Below are positions 54,909-63,779 of a DNA stretch of 64,000 nt, in pieces. Source of the stretch: Calidithermus chliarophilus DSM 9957 (GTDB taxonomy: Bacteria; Deinococcota; Deinococci; Deinococcales; Thermaceae); NCBI RefSeq assembly GCF_000430045.1, contig NZ_KE387023.1, forward strand, positions 2,837,028-2,901,027, in the 5' to 3' direction. Both the position numbers and the translations under genes were made by a program. The number at the start of each line of letters is the position of its first letter. Position 1 is the first letter of the stretch. The notes under the pieces were generated by a model that saw only the letters and a list, made by a program, of their open reading frames with translations, was not told the origin of the DNA and did no database searches.

Positions 54909-54914
54909 AGTTTA
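54909..54914 (-). promoter_or_regulatory. -10 box of prmA-rsmE (leaderless GTG)
   Basis: TAAACT on the minus strand, 6 nt before GTG at 54902. Confidence 0.6.
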
Positions 54915-54936
54915 ACGCCAAGCGCGGCCGCGGCGG

Positions 54937-55965
54937 TCAGTTCAGCCGGATGAAGGCCAGCCCGTTGTTGGCGTTCATGGGGATCACGAGCTGGTTCGCG
55001 CCGGCGTCGTAGCACATGGAGGCCGCGCTCGGGATGTTCTGGGCGATGAGCTCGGCGGTGCCGCCGGGGCGGATGCGGGAGACGCCCCCGAGGGTGACGC
55101 TGCTGACGTACTTGGTGCCGTCCGGCATGATCACCAGGCCGTCGCTGCCCGCCTGCGCCGCGTTCTCGGTCTTGAGCAACTGGCCGCTCGGGGAGAAGGT
55201 GAGCACCGCGTTGTCGCCGATGTTGACGACGACGATGTTGCCCTGCGGGTCGATGGCGATGCCGTTGGGCTGGCGCAGCGGGGCGCCCTGGACGAGGATG
55301 GAGGCGTTGCCGTCGGGGGTGATCTTCCACACCTGCCAGCTCATCGGGTCGGGGTTCTGGCCGCCGGTGCCGGTCTGGGTCGCGTAGATCGTGCCGTCGT
55401 CGGCGACCTCGATGTCGTTGAAGCCGGTGGAGCGGTCCACCTTGACCTCGCCGGCCGGGGCGCCCGTCTTCATGTCGAAGCGGCGGACGACGGCCACGGA
55501 GGGGTCGTTGGGGCCCGTCCCGCCGTCGCGGTCGGCCACGTAGAGCATCCCGCGCGCGATGTCACTGCCGAAGGGCTCGTTGAGGACCAGCGGCGGCGTG
55601 AGGTTGGCCCGCTGCTCGGGGGTCTGGACGCCGATCCACCGCGCGGTATGGACCGAGCCGTCGTGGTTGATGAACGACACCCAGGCGTTGTTGGTCTGCA
55701 CGGCCTGCCCCACGCCGCGGTTCGGCACGACGATGAGGCCACGGTCGGGGTCGTAGGAACAGCTTTCGGCCGAGTAGACGGCGCCGTACACCTTCACGTT
55801 CGAGGACATCGGCGCGAAGGTCCCGTCGGCGGCCGGGTTGACCGGCAGGCCGAGCGGGTTGCCGACGAAGAAGGGCTGAGGCCCCTGCTGCTGGGCCAAC
55901 AAGACGCCCGAGACGACCCCGACCAACAGCATCGCAGCACCGATCTTCACGTTGATCCGGTCCAT
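54937..55965 (-). CDS. Secreted beta-propeller protein (SMP-30/NHL-like)
   Basis: 342 residues. A signal peptide (AAMLLVGVVSGVLLAQQQG) is followed by a six-bladed propeller pattern of repeated D-G/P-x-G-N strands: VDRSTGFNDIEVADDGTIYAT, LRQPNGIAIDPQGNIVVVN, GSDGLVIMPDGTKYVSSVTLGG. This resembles SMP-30/gluconolactonase or NHL propellers. No catalytic acid can be assigned with confidence, so an enzyme role is uncertain. GGAGGGGAAG precedes the ATG. Confidence 0.85.
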   Translation of the reverse strand: MDRINVKIGAAMLLVGVVSGVLLAQQQGPQPFFVGNPLGLPVNPAADGTFAPMSSNVKVYGAVYSAESCSYDPDRGLIVVPNRGVGQAVQTNNAWVSFINHDGSVHTARWIGVQTPEQRANLTPPLVLNEPFGSDIARGMLYVADRDGGTGPNDPSVAVVRRFDMKTGAPAGEVKVDRSTGFNDIEVADDGTIYATQTGTGGQNPDPMSWQVWKITPDGNASILVQGAPLRQPNGIAIDPQGNIVVVNIGDNAVLTFSPSGQLLKTENAAQAGSDGLVIMPDGTKYVSSVTLGGVSRIRPGGTAELIAQNIPSAASMCYDAGANQLVIPMNANNGLAFIRLN

Positions 55966-56156
55966 GAATCTTCCCCTCCAATCTTGGCGGTGCCCCCAAC
56001 CGGCCGCTGGCGCGGCTAGCAGGTGGGCGTGCGCTGCATACCTTCGGAATTCCGGACAATAAACCCTTCGCTGAAGTCGCTGGTCGATAATCCAGGGCCG
56101 ATAACCCTGCAGGGAACGACAACCTAAGGTGGTCCACGAACTTTCGTAAGAGGTTT

Positions 56157-56162
56157 ATTATA
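56157..56162 (-). promoter_or_regulatory. Consensus -10 box for the beta-propeller gene
   Basis: A perfect TATAAT on the minus strand, ~190 nt upstream of the 55965 start. No clear -35 is seen. The 55966-56243 gap otherwise shows nothing recognisable. Confidence 0.45.
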
Positions 56163-56243
56163 CCGCCGCTCGCCCTGAAGGAGGCCTCGAGACCGCAGCC
56201 GGCCCCCGGCCGCGTCCACAGGATTGGCCGCAGGGCGGAGGCC

Positions 56244-57422
56244 TCACTCCTCCTCCCGGTCCTCCTTCGGCAGCGCCCACGAGGTGTCCCGGCCGCCCAG
56301 CTTGCGCTCGCCGGGGCTGGGCCAGCGGCGCTCGACGTGGGCGTAGGCTCCCGTGCCGCGCAGCAGGTAGGCCGCGATCAGGGTGGTGAGGGGCACGGCC
56401 AGGATGAGGCCGGTCGAGCCCACGAGCATGCTCACGATCTCGGCGGCGAAGACCTCGAGGTTGATCAGGTAGCGCACGGGGGTGCCGCTCTGCTGGATGA
56501 GCAGCATCGCGGGGAGCAGCCCGGCGCTGTAGGCCAGCACCAGCGTGTTGACCAGCGAGCCGATGTGGTCGAAGCCCACCGACATGGCCCGGCGGTAGAG
56601 CTCGAGCACCCCGTAGCGCGGGTTGGCCTGGAGCAAAGCCTGCACCACGGCCGCCTGGGTCACGGTCACGTCGTTCATGGCGCCCAGCGCCCCGATGACC
56701 ACGCTCGCCAGGTAGAGCGAGACCAGGTCGAGGCCCTGGATGCTGCGGTAGGCGTAGAAGGCCTCCTCAGAGACCAGCCCGGTGAAGCCGAGCAACCGGG
56801 TGAACAGCGCGGCCAGCACCAGGGCCAGCAGCGTCGCCAAGGAGGTGCCGATCAGGGCCGCGGTGGTCTTGCGGTTGACGCCGTGGACGAGGTAGATGGA
56901 AAAAACCAGGATGCCGAAGGCGCCGATGAAGGTCACGAGCAGGGGGTTTACGCCCGCGTTGATCTGGGGGACGACGTAGAAGACCAGGGCCAGCAGGCTC
57001 ACGGCGGTGCCCAGCAGCCCCCGCAGGCCCCGGCCGCGGCCGAAGACCAGGGCGCAGACGCAGAAAACGCCCAGCAGGATGAGCAGGTAGGGGATGCGCA
57101 GCGGCTCGGTGACGGTGACGTAGGTCTGCTGCTGGCCGCCCGCAGTGGTCACGGTGGTGCGGTAGAGCACCACGTCCGTCCCGACCCGCACCCAGCGGGG
57201 GAACCTGGCGGTGCTCGCCCCCGGCCCGATCTCCTCGATGGGCAGGTCAGCGCTTACCACGCTCCCGTCGCGCAGGCGCACCACGGCCTTGCCCCCGGCC
57301 AGCGCCTCGATGCGCCCCTCGAGGTAGCTCGACTCGCTCACCTCGCCCGGCTGCGGGGCGGGGCCGGGTTGGGCCAGGACCGGCAGGACGAAGAGCAGAA
57401 GCAGGGCCAGAACACGGATCAC
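56244..57422 (-). CDS. YibE/F family membrane protein
   Basis: 392 residues from GTG at 57422. A signal-like first helix (VLALLLLFVLPVLAQ) is followed by a ~90-residue extracytoplasmic beta domain (YLEGRIEALAGGKAVVRLRDGSVV) and about eight transmembrane helices. GALGAMNDVTVTQAAVV is the family's conserved segment. The C-terminal tail is charged. Function is unknown in this family; some members are linked to transport. TAAGCT lies 6 nt before the GTG. It is followed convergently by nothing on the plus strand; the CobW gene lies upstream on the same strand. Confidence 0.88.
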   Translation of the reverse strand: MIRVLALLLLFVLPVLAQPGPAPQPGEVSESSYLEGRIEALAGGKAVVRLRDGSVVSADLPIEEIGPGASTARFPRWVRVGTDVVLYRTTVTTAGGQQQTYVTVTEPLRIPYLLILLGVFCVCALVFGRGRGLRGLLGTAVSLLALVFYVVPQINAGVNPLLVTFIGAFGILVFSIYLVHGVNRKTTAALIGTSLATLLALVLAALFTRLLGFTGLVSEEAFYAYRSIQGLDLVSLYLASVVIGALGAMNDVTVTQAAVVQALLQANPRYGVLELYRRAMSVGFDHIGSLVNTLVLAYSAGLLPAMLLIQQSGTPVRYLINLEVFAAEIVSMLVGSTGLILAVPLTTLIAAYLLRGTGAYAHVERRWPSPGERKLGGRDTSWALPKEDREEE

Positions 57423-57428
57423 CAGGCT

Positions 57429-57434
57429 AGCTTA
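57429..57434 (-). promoter_or_regulatory. -10 box of the YibE/F gene (leaderless GTG)
   Basis: TAAGCT on the minus strand, 6 nt before GTG at 57422. Confidence 0.5.
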
Positions 57435-57483
57435 TACCGCGGCTTGAGGGCTCCGTTAAAAAAGCGGCGGGTTTAAAGCGACG

Positions 57484-58503
<1,020 letters not shown>

Positions 58504-58536
58504 GGTTCCTCAGGCGATGGTGCAAACAGATGGTTA

Positions 58537-58694
58537 TACCAGATTCGGTCAGTTCGTCCCCATTCGGGAACGAACTGACCCGACCGAAGGGATACGCTTT
58601 CTTCGCCGACCGTCAGGGAGGGGTGTGCTCTAGGATTCAAAAAGATAGCCTCTGAAGGTCTTTGGTTTGGGTGATTATCTTTTTGAATCCGGTA
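58537..58694. mobile_element. MITE-like element, 158 bp copy
   Basis: Flanked by TTA (58534-58536) and TTA (58695-58697). It is nearly identical to 33960-34117. Its first palindrome core (58548-58579) is the reverse complement of the corresponding 32 bp in that copy, with one mismatch. Confidence 0.8.
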
Positions 58695-58712
58695 TTACAG
58701 GATGGCCGGTGC

Positions 58713-60017
58713 CTAGGCGCTCGAGCGCGCCGCGCCGGCCCAGCGGAGCGACAGGAAGTACAGCGGCACCCCGGCCAGGACCAGCAGCCAGCCGGCCCCG
58801 AAGACGAAGGGGCCCCAGGCGGCGCCGCCCAGCAGCAAGACCGCGGCGTTGAGCACGAACAAGAAGGCGACGAGGGCGCGCTCGAGGCCCCCCGCCCGCC
58901 GCCCGGAGCGCTGCTCGTGGAGCGCGTAGGCCACCGGCAGCAGCACGAAGACGAGCATGTACCCCACGTTGGCCACGGCCAGGATCTCGACGAGGCGGGC
59001 CTGGAAGGCCAGCAGCAGGCCGGCGTTGAGGAGGAGGTCGAGCACCAGCGAGCCCTGGGGCGTGCCGTAGCGGTTGACGGTGGCGAAGTAGGGCGGCAGC
59101 AGCCCGTCGCGGCTCATCTGGTAGACGGTGCGGGTGCTGGGGACCAGGATGGCGAGGGCGCTGTAGAGCAGGGCGGCCACCAGGAACAAGGTCAGGATCA
59201 GGGCCCCGCCCTCGCCCAGGTGGCGCACGAACAGCGGGCGCAGGCTGGCGAAGGGGTCGCTCGAGAGCGTGTCCCAGTCGGTGAGCAGGGCCAGCAGGAG
59301 CGGGATGCCCACGAAGGCCAGCACGCTCCACAGCGAGGCCCAGGCGAACATGGGCCGCGCGCGGTCCCCCCGGGTCTCGGCCACCACCGAGGAGATCATC
59401 TCGAGGCCGTAGCCGGTCCAGGCAATCACGAAGAACCACTTGAGCAGGCTCAGCCAGCCGGGGGCCTGCGCGAAGTCGAGGGTCAGGGCCAGCTTCTCGG
59501 GCGTCACGCTCTGGAAGGCCAGCCAGACCAGCACCCCCAGCGGCACGAAGACCAGCAGGGCGAGCACGTAGGACGAGACGACCACCCGCGAAAGCCCGAA
59601 CCAGTTGAGCGCGTACAGCAACGCCAGGATGCCCAGCGCGAGAGGGACGGGCTCGAGCGCGGTCCCCAGGACCGACTCGAGCAGGCTGGCGCACAGGTAG
59701 CTGTTGAGCACGGTGGCCGGGGTCCAGGCGACCCAGTACCCCCAGCCCGAAAGGAAGGCCAGCACGCGGCCGCGGCCCCGGAAGAGCTCGAGCGCGTAGG
59801 TCGCGGTCCCCCCGGCCTTGTGGGGGAAGGCCCGGGCGAGGCGGTAGAGCAGCCAGGCCTGCAGCAGCCCCACCAGCACCACCGCACCCCAAACCAGCAG
59901 CGACCAGCTCCCGATCTCGCTGAGGGCCCATCCGGTTTGGTACACGCTGACGAAAAAGGCCCCACAGATCAGCAGCAGGCCTTGAAACCAATGGAGTGAC
60001 GGAGGAAGCCGGTTCAT
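58713..60017 (-). CDS. APC family amino acid permease
   Basis: 434 residues from ATG at 60017, about 12 transmembrane helices. The N-terminus lacks a signal. Helix 1 has GLLLICGAFFVSVYQTGWAL, and the family pattern FPHKAGGTATYALELFRGRGRVLAFLSGWGYW follows (the G-G-x-x-Y pattern of APC helix 3). STRTVYQMSRDGLLPPYFATVNRYGTP is the conserved loop 8 segment. The substrate is probably an amino acid or amine. It is single gene; a 7-bp array lies upstream. Confidence 0.88.
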   Translation of the reverse strand: MNRLPPSLHWFQGLLLICGAFFVSVYQTGWALSEIGSWSLLVWGAVVLVGLLQAWLLYRLARAFPHKAGGTATYALELFRGRGRVLAFLSGWGYWVAWTPATVLNSYLCASLLESVLGTALEPVPLALGILALLYALNWFGLSRVVVSSYVLALLVFVPLGVLVWLAFQSVTPEKLALTLDFAQAPGWLSLLKWFFVIAWTGYGLEMISSVVAETRGDRARPMFAWASLWSVLAFVGIPLLLALLTDWDTLSSDPFASLRPLFVRHLGEGGALILTLFLVAALLYSALAILVPSTRTVYQMSRDGLLPPYFATVNRYGTPQGSLVLDLLLNAGLLLAFQARLVEILAVANVGYMLVFVLLPVAYALHEQRSGRRAGGLERALVAFLFVLNAAVLLLGGAAWGPFVFGAGWLLVLAGVPLYFLSLRWAGAARSSA

Positions 60018-60040
60018 AGAACAGTTCGGGAAGTATGGGA

Positions 60041-60124
60041 TCGTACGTCCTACACCGAATGCCGAACGCCGAGAGCAGCCATCCACCAGCCCCCAGCCCT
60101 TGACTATCGACTATCGACTATCGA
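60041..60124. repeat. Degenerate 7-bp tandem array
   Basis: Twelve heptads: tcgtacg, tcctaca, ccgaatg, ccgaacg, ccgagag, cagccat, ccaccag, cccccag, cccttga, ctatcga three times. It lies between the APC permease and flavoprotein genes. Confidence 0.8.
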
Positions 60125-60144
60125 CGGGCTTCCTGCGGAAGCCC

Positions 60145-61242
60145 CTAACACGCGCAACGGCTGGTGCAGCAAGCGGCCAGGTCGTCGGCCCACATGCCCC
60201 GCTTGCGGTAGACCTCGAGCGCCCCCTCGTCGAGCCCCATGCGCCGGGCGATGGCCTGCGCCACCACGGGGAAGCGGGCGCGGAACTTATAGATGAAGCA
60301 GAAGGCGGTGTTCAGGTGGTTGACCTTGGGACCGCACAGGAAGAGCCCCGGCGTGAGCGTGGACTCGTCCTGCTCGGTGAGCAGGGGCTTAGGGCCGTCG
60401 AAGGCGAAGAGGCCCCCCACCTTCTCGAGCCCCCCGCCGAAGCCGGTGGCGAGGACGGGCGGGTGGGCCACCCGGAAGCTGCCCCCCTCGTGGAGCACCT
60501 CGTAGTGGCCGTCCACGGCGCGGATCCCCTCCACTTTAAGGCGCGACAGCCGGACCCGGCCACTCTGGAGGGCGGCCTCGAGGCGCTCGTGGGTGTAGGG
60601 CGAGAGGTCGACGCTGGGCTCCCCGGTGCTCGACTCCCAGGGGGCGGCGGGGTCGGCCACCACCACCTTCTTCCCGGCCATCGCCAGGTTGTAGGCCGCG
60701 TCGATCCCCGACTCGTAACCCCCGACGACGAGGCGCTCCTCGCCCTCGAGGTCGGCCCACGAGCGCACCCGGCCGTAGTGCAGGCCGTTCCTGGCCCCCC
60801 TGAGCGATGCCTTGGGGAACTGGAACTCCCCCACCGCCCAGACCACGAAGCGGGCCTCGATGGGGCCCTGGCTGGTGTGGACCCGGAAGCCCTCGGCCAG
60901 GGGCTCGACCCGCCCGACGGCTGTCTTGGTAGCCACGGGCAGCTCGTAGTGCTTGACCAGCGCGGCGAGGTAGCGGGCGTAGTCCACGCCCGAGAGGTGC
61001 TCCTTGCCCAGGCTGTAGGCCGGGGAGGTGTCGGGGGTGAGGGCGTTGAGGTCGGGGAGGTTGAAGGCGTTGGAGGTGAAGGAGGGGGTGATGAAGCGGG
61101 TCTCCTTGGGCCAGCGGCGGAAGGAAGCCCCCACGCCGTAGCGGTCCACCAGCCCCACCCGCAGGTCCAGCTTCTGCAAGGCGATGCCAACCCCCACCCC
61201 GGCGGCTCCCGCGCCCACGACCAGCACGTCTACTCGTTCCAC
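60145..61242 (-). CDS. FAD/NAD(P)-binding oxidoreductase with Cys-rich C-terminus
   Basis: 365 residues from GTG at 61242, with GGAGG 5 nt upstream. The N-terminal FAD site VDVLVVGAGAAGVGVGIAL and the second dinucleotide site RLVVGGYESGIDAAYNLAMAG follow the two-dinucleotide flavoprotein pattern, with VVWAVGEFQFP between them. No redox CxxC of thioredoxin reductases is seen. The C-terminus ends CCTSRCAC, five Cys in the last nine residues, a likely metal-binding or redox tail. It is between znuA and the permease genes on the same strand as znuA. The substrate is unknown. Confidence 0.85.
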   Translation of the reverse strand: MERVDVLVVGAGAAGVGVGIALQKLDLRVGLVDRYGVGASFRRWPKETRFITPSFTSNAFNLPDLNALTPDTSPAYSLGKEHLSGVDYARYLAALVKHYELPVATKTAVGRVEPLAEGFRVHTSQGPIEARFVVWAVGEFQFPKASLRGARNGLHYGRVRSWADLEGEERLVVGGYESGIDAAYNLAMAGKKVVVADPAAPWESSTGEPSVDLSPYTHERLEAALQSGRVRLSRLKVEGIRAVDGHYEVLHEGGSFRVAHPPVLATGFGGGLEKVGGLFAFDGPKPLLTEQDESTLTPGLFLCGPKVNHLNTAFCFIYKFRARFPVVAQAIARRMGLDEGALEVYRKRGMWADDLAACCTSRCAC

Positions 61243-61349
61243 GATTCCTCCGTGAATGTAGGGGCTCGCGGCCCCGGCCAACGTTTCGACCAGCCTACCG
61301 CTCCGGGCCCTGCACCACCGAGCCTACGCTTTCAGTGCCGGAGACCGGC

Positions 61350-62243
61350 TCAGCGGAAGGCTTCGCACACCGCCTTGCCGTTGGCGCGGATGAGCTTCAG
61401 GTAGGTGTTGACGGCGGCGTCGAAGGCGTCGGAGTAGATCAGCTTGACCCTGGCCCCGGTGGCCTCGGCCAGCGCGCGGGCTTCGGCCTGGGAGAACTGG
61501 GGCTCGGCGAAGACCACCTTCACGCCCTGCTTCTTCATCTCCTGGGCCAGCTTGGCGAAGCGCTGGGGGCCGCGCTCCTGGCCCGCGAAGTCGGCGATGG
61601 ACCCTACGCTGGTGATCCGGTAGCGGCGCAGGAAATAGCCCAGCGCCTCGTGCTGCGAGACCAGCTTGCGCCGGGCAAGGGGGATGGGCTCGAGGCAGGC
61701 CACCACCTCGGCGTCGGCCTTGCGGATCTCGGCGACGTAGCGGCTGGCGTTGGCGGCGTAGGTGGCCTTGCCGGCGGGGTCGGCCTGGCTGAGGGCGTCG
61801 CGGATCTTCTCCACGTAGCGCACGCCGTAGGTGGGGTCGAGCCAGAGGTGGGGGTCGTAGGCGCCGTGGGCGTGGTCCTCCCCCTTCCCCTCCTCCCCGG
61901 CGTGCTCCTCGCCCTCGAGCAGGCCCGGCATCCCCTCGGCCAGTTCGACCACGCGGGCGGTCTTGGGGAGTTGGGCCTCGAGCTTCTCGAAGAAGGGCTC
62001 GAGCCCCAGGCCGTTGGCGAACAAGAGCTTCGCGTTCGCGACCTCCCGGACTACCGAGGGTTTGGGCTCGAAGCTGTGGGGGTCGGCAGCGTTGGGCACT
62101 ACCTGCACCACCCGGACCCGCTGACCGCCCACGTTCTGCACCATGTCGGCGATGAAGCCGAGGGTGGCGGCCACCCTGACCTGGGCCGAGGCCAAGCCCA
62201 GCCCGGCCACCGTGAGTATGAGAATGAGTTGGATCATGCGCAT
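61350..62243 (-). CDS. znuA: Zinc (or manganese) ABC transporter substrate-binding protein, ZnuA-like
   Basis: 297 residues from ATG at 62243 with GGAGGAACCC upstream. A signal peptide (MRMIQLILILTVAGLGLASA) precedes the cluster A-I fold. Metal ligands: His in NAADPHSFEP, His in AYDPHLWLDP, His in VSQHEALGYF, and an acidic residue in the C-terminal lobe (YSDAFD). A flexible His/Glu-rich loop (HAGEEGKGEDHAHG) just before DPHLW is typical of zinc-specific ZnuA. No permease or ATPase gene is adjacent, so the rest of the transporter is elsewhere. It is regulated from a Fur-type box in its promoter. Confidence 0.92.
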   Translation of the reverse strand: MRMIQLILILTVAGLGLASAQVRVAATLGFIADMVQNVGGQRVRVVQVVPNAADPHSFEPKPSVVREVANAKLLFANGLGLEPFFEKLEAQLPKTARVVELAEGMPGLLEGEEHAGEEGKGEDHAHGAYDPHLWLDPTYGVRYVEKIRDALSQADPAGKATYAANASRYVAEIRKADAEVVACLEPIPLARRKLVSQHEALGYFLRRYRITSVGSIADFAGQERGPQRFAKLAQEMKKQGVKVVFAEPQFSQAEARALAEATGARVKLIYSDAFDAAVNTYLKLIRANGKAVCEAFR

Positions 62244-62276
62244 GGGTTCCTCCCGAGTCCGCTGCAACGCTCTATA

Positions 62277-62302
62277 TTGATAATGAGTTATCATTCTTGT
62301 CA
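62277..62302 (-). promoter_or_regulatory. Fur/Zur-type operator and znuA promoter
   Basis: The palindrome TGATAA-TGAG-TTATCA (62278-62293) lies just downstream of a minus-strand TTGACA-type -35 (62304-62299), in the spacer of the znuA promoter, with AT-rich -10 candidates at ~62272-62282. It is also ~25 bp upstream of the -10 of the divergent fur-family gene. The box resembles GATAATGATAATCATTATC-like Fur sites. Confidence 0.7.
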
Positions 62303-62316
62303 AGTCGTGGCTCTGC

Positions 62317-62322
62317 TATGCT
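62317..62322 (+). promoter_or_regulatory. -10 box of the fur-family gene (leaderless start)
   Basis: TATGCT, 6 nt, then ATG at 62329. Confidence 0.6.
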
Positions 62323-62328
62323 GGGGCC

Positions 62329-62703
62329 ATGGAGCGCTCCACCCGGCAACGGCAGGCCATCCGGGACACCCTGCGCGAAGCCGACCGGCCGCTGTCCCCC
62401 GGGGAGATCCTCGAGCACGCCCGCCAGCAGGTGCCGGGCCTGGGCATCGCCACCGTCTACCGCACCATCAACGCCCTGGTGGAAGAAGGCAGCGTGGTGG
62501 TCGTGGACCTGCCCGGCGAGGCCGCCCGCTACGAGATGGCCGGCAAGCAGCACCACCACCACTTCCACTGCACCTCCTGCGGCAAGGTCTTCGAGCTCAT
62601 GGCCTGCCCCGGCGACCTCTCCTGGCTCGCCCCGCCCGGCTTCCGCGCCGAGCGGCACGAGATCGTGCTCTACGGCAATTGCCCGGATTGCCCGGCGTCT
62701 TAG
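62329..62703 (+). CDS. Fur-family transcriptional repressor (probably Zur-like)
   Basis: 124 residues. The winged helix is at ~1-75 (TRQRQAIRDTLREADRPLSPGEI and GIATVYRTINALVEEG, the recognition helix). The metal sensory segment is GKQHHHHFHCTSCGKVFEL, and the structural zinc site is formed by CTSC and CPDC near the C-terminus. The protein is a little shorter than typical Fur (~140). It is divergent from znuA with a shared operator, so it most likely represses znuA when zinc is sufficient; iron or manganese cannot be excluded. Confidence 0.93.
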   Translation: MERSTRQRQAIRDTLREADRPLSPGEILEHARQQVPGLGIATVYRTINALVEEGSVVVVDLPGEAARYEMAGKQHHHHFHCTSCGKVFELMACPGDLSWLAPPGFRAERHEIVLYGNCPDCPAS

Positions 62704-62787
62704 GTTCTGCGTCTGGACCGTCGCATCGGGGCCGGTCAGGCCTTGGCAAGGCCTCCTGGCTAGAGTCGGGAACGTAGGAGGCAAGCC

Positions 62788-63549
62788 ATGTTGAGGCAAT
62801 TTTATTTCCCCGATAGATTCAGCGACTTATTGGACGAGCTCGAGACGCGCCTGGCCCAGGCCCAGGACCCCCGGCTACAGACCCTCGCGAAGGAGCTGCG
62901 CGGCCTAGCCACGAGCTTTTGGGACCTCTCGGACGAGCCCGGCCAGGGCGAGAGCCTGCTCGAGCTGCGCTTTCTGGGGCAGTCCAAGGTGCTGTTGGGG
63001 CAAAAGCTGGCCCCGCTGCGGCTGCGCTTCGCCGAGCTGCTCACCGCGCTGGCCCTGTACCCCGAGGGCTGCACCTGCGAGCAGCTGACCCTGCTGGTCT
63101 ACGGCGAGGGCGGCAACCCCAATTGCTGCAAGACCGAGCTGTGCCGCCTGCGCGACCAGATGCCCATCGGCAGCCGCCCCTACCGCCTGGAGATCCCCTT
63201 CCGCGCCGACTTCCTCGAGCTGCGCGACCTGCTGGCGGCGGGCCGGGTCGAGGAGGCGGTGGCGCTGTACCAGGGGCCGCTGCTGCCCAACTCCGAGGCC
63301 CCGGTGGTGGTGGAGCTGCGGGAGACCCTCGAGGAGGCCCTGCGCCAGGCGGTGCTGGTGTGCGGCCGGGTGGACGCGCTGTGGAAGCTGGCCGGGCGGC
63401 TGCGCGACGACCTCGAGCTGTGGGAGTCGGCGCTGCGCCGCCTCAGCCGCCGCGACCCCCGCTGGGCCATCGCCTACGCGCACAACGCCCGGCTCTCGCA
63501 CGACTTCGGGGTGGCTCGAGGCGGCACCCCCTTACGGGTTAAGCATTGA
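62788..63549 (+). CDS. SARP-like transcriptional regulator (winged helix plus BTAD)
   Basis: 253 residues. After an N-terminal helical part, LLGQKLAPLRLRFAELLTALALYPEGCTCEQLTLLVYGEGG looks like an OmpR-type winged helix (~68-140). It is followed by a bacterial transcriptional activation domain (~145-215): FLELRDLLAAGRVEEAVALYQGPLLP, then ETLEEALRQAVLVCG. There is no receiver domain or ATPase. GGAGGCAAGCC precedes the ATG. The next gene encodes a probable peptidase and may be its target. Two Cys pairs (GCTC and NCCKTELC) could bind metal or respond to redox; this is speculative. Confidence 0.7.
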   Translation: MLRQFYFPDRFSDLLDELETRLAQAQDPRLQTLAKELRGLATSFWDLSDEPGQGESLLELRFLGQSKVLLGQKLAPLRLRFAELLTALALYPEGCTCEQLTLLVYGEGGNPNCCKTELCRLRDQMPIGSRPYRLEIPFRADFLELRDLLAAGRVEEAVALYQGPLLPNSEAPVVVELRETLEEALRQAVLVCGRVDALWKLAGRLRDDLELWESALRRLSRRDPRWAIAYAHNARLSHDFGVARGGTPLRVKH

Positions 63550-63573
63550 TTAAGTGAAACCTTAATGTAACCT
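63546..63573 (+). promoter_or_regulatory. Candidate promoter upstream of the peptidase gene
   Basis: TTGATT, 16 nt, TAACCT, with an inverted ATTAAG / CTTAAT pair (63549-63566) across the spacer, which may be an operator. It overlaps the stop of the regulator gene and leaves a ~200-nt leader; the rest of 63574-63779 shows no gene. Confidence 0.4.
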
Positions 63574-63779
63574 TCCGCGTGGTGAAATACAGCGATGTAG
63601 GTGTCTTGCGCACCGGAGCATTTCCCGACCGGGTTTTTCTTCCTGCATCGCCAGATAGACCGCGCTCTTCCCCGCGTTGCTCCCGTCCGGGGACGCAACC
63701 GTGCCGACTTCTACGCCAAGCCTCGCCGCCCCAACCGGCTCGAGCCCGTGGTGAAGAACGCTCGAGGGAGGTGTGAATT

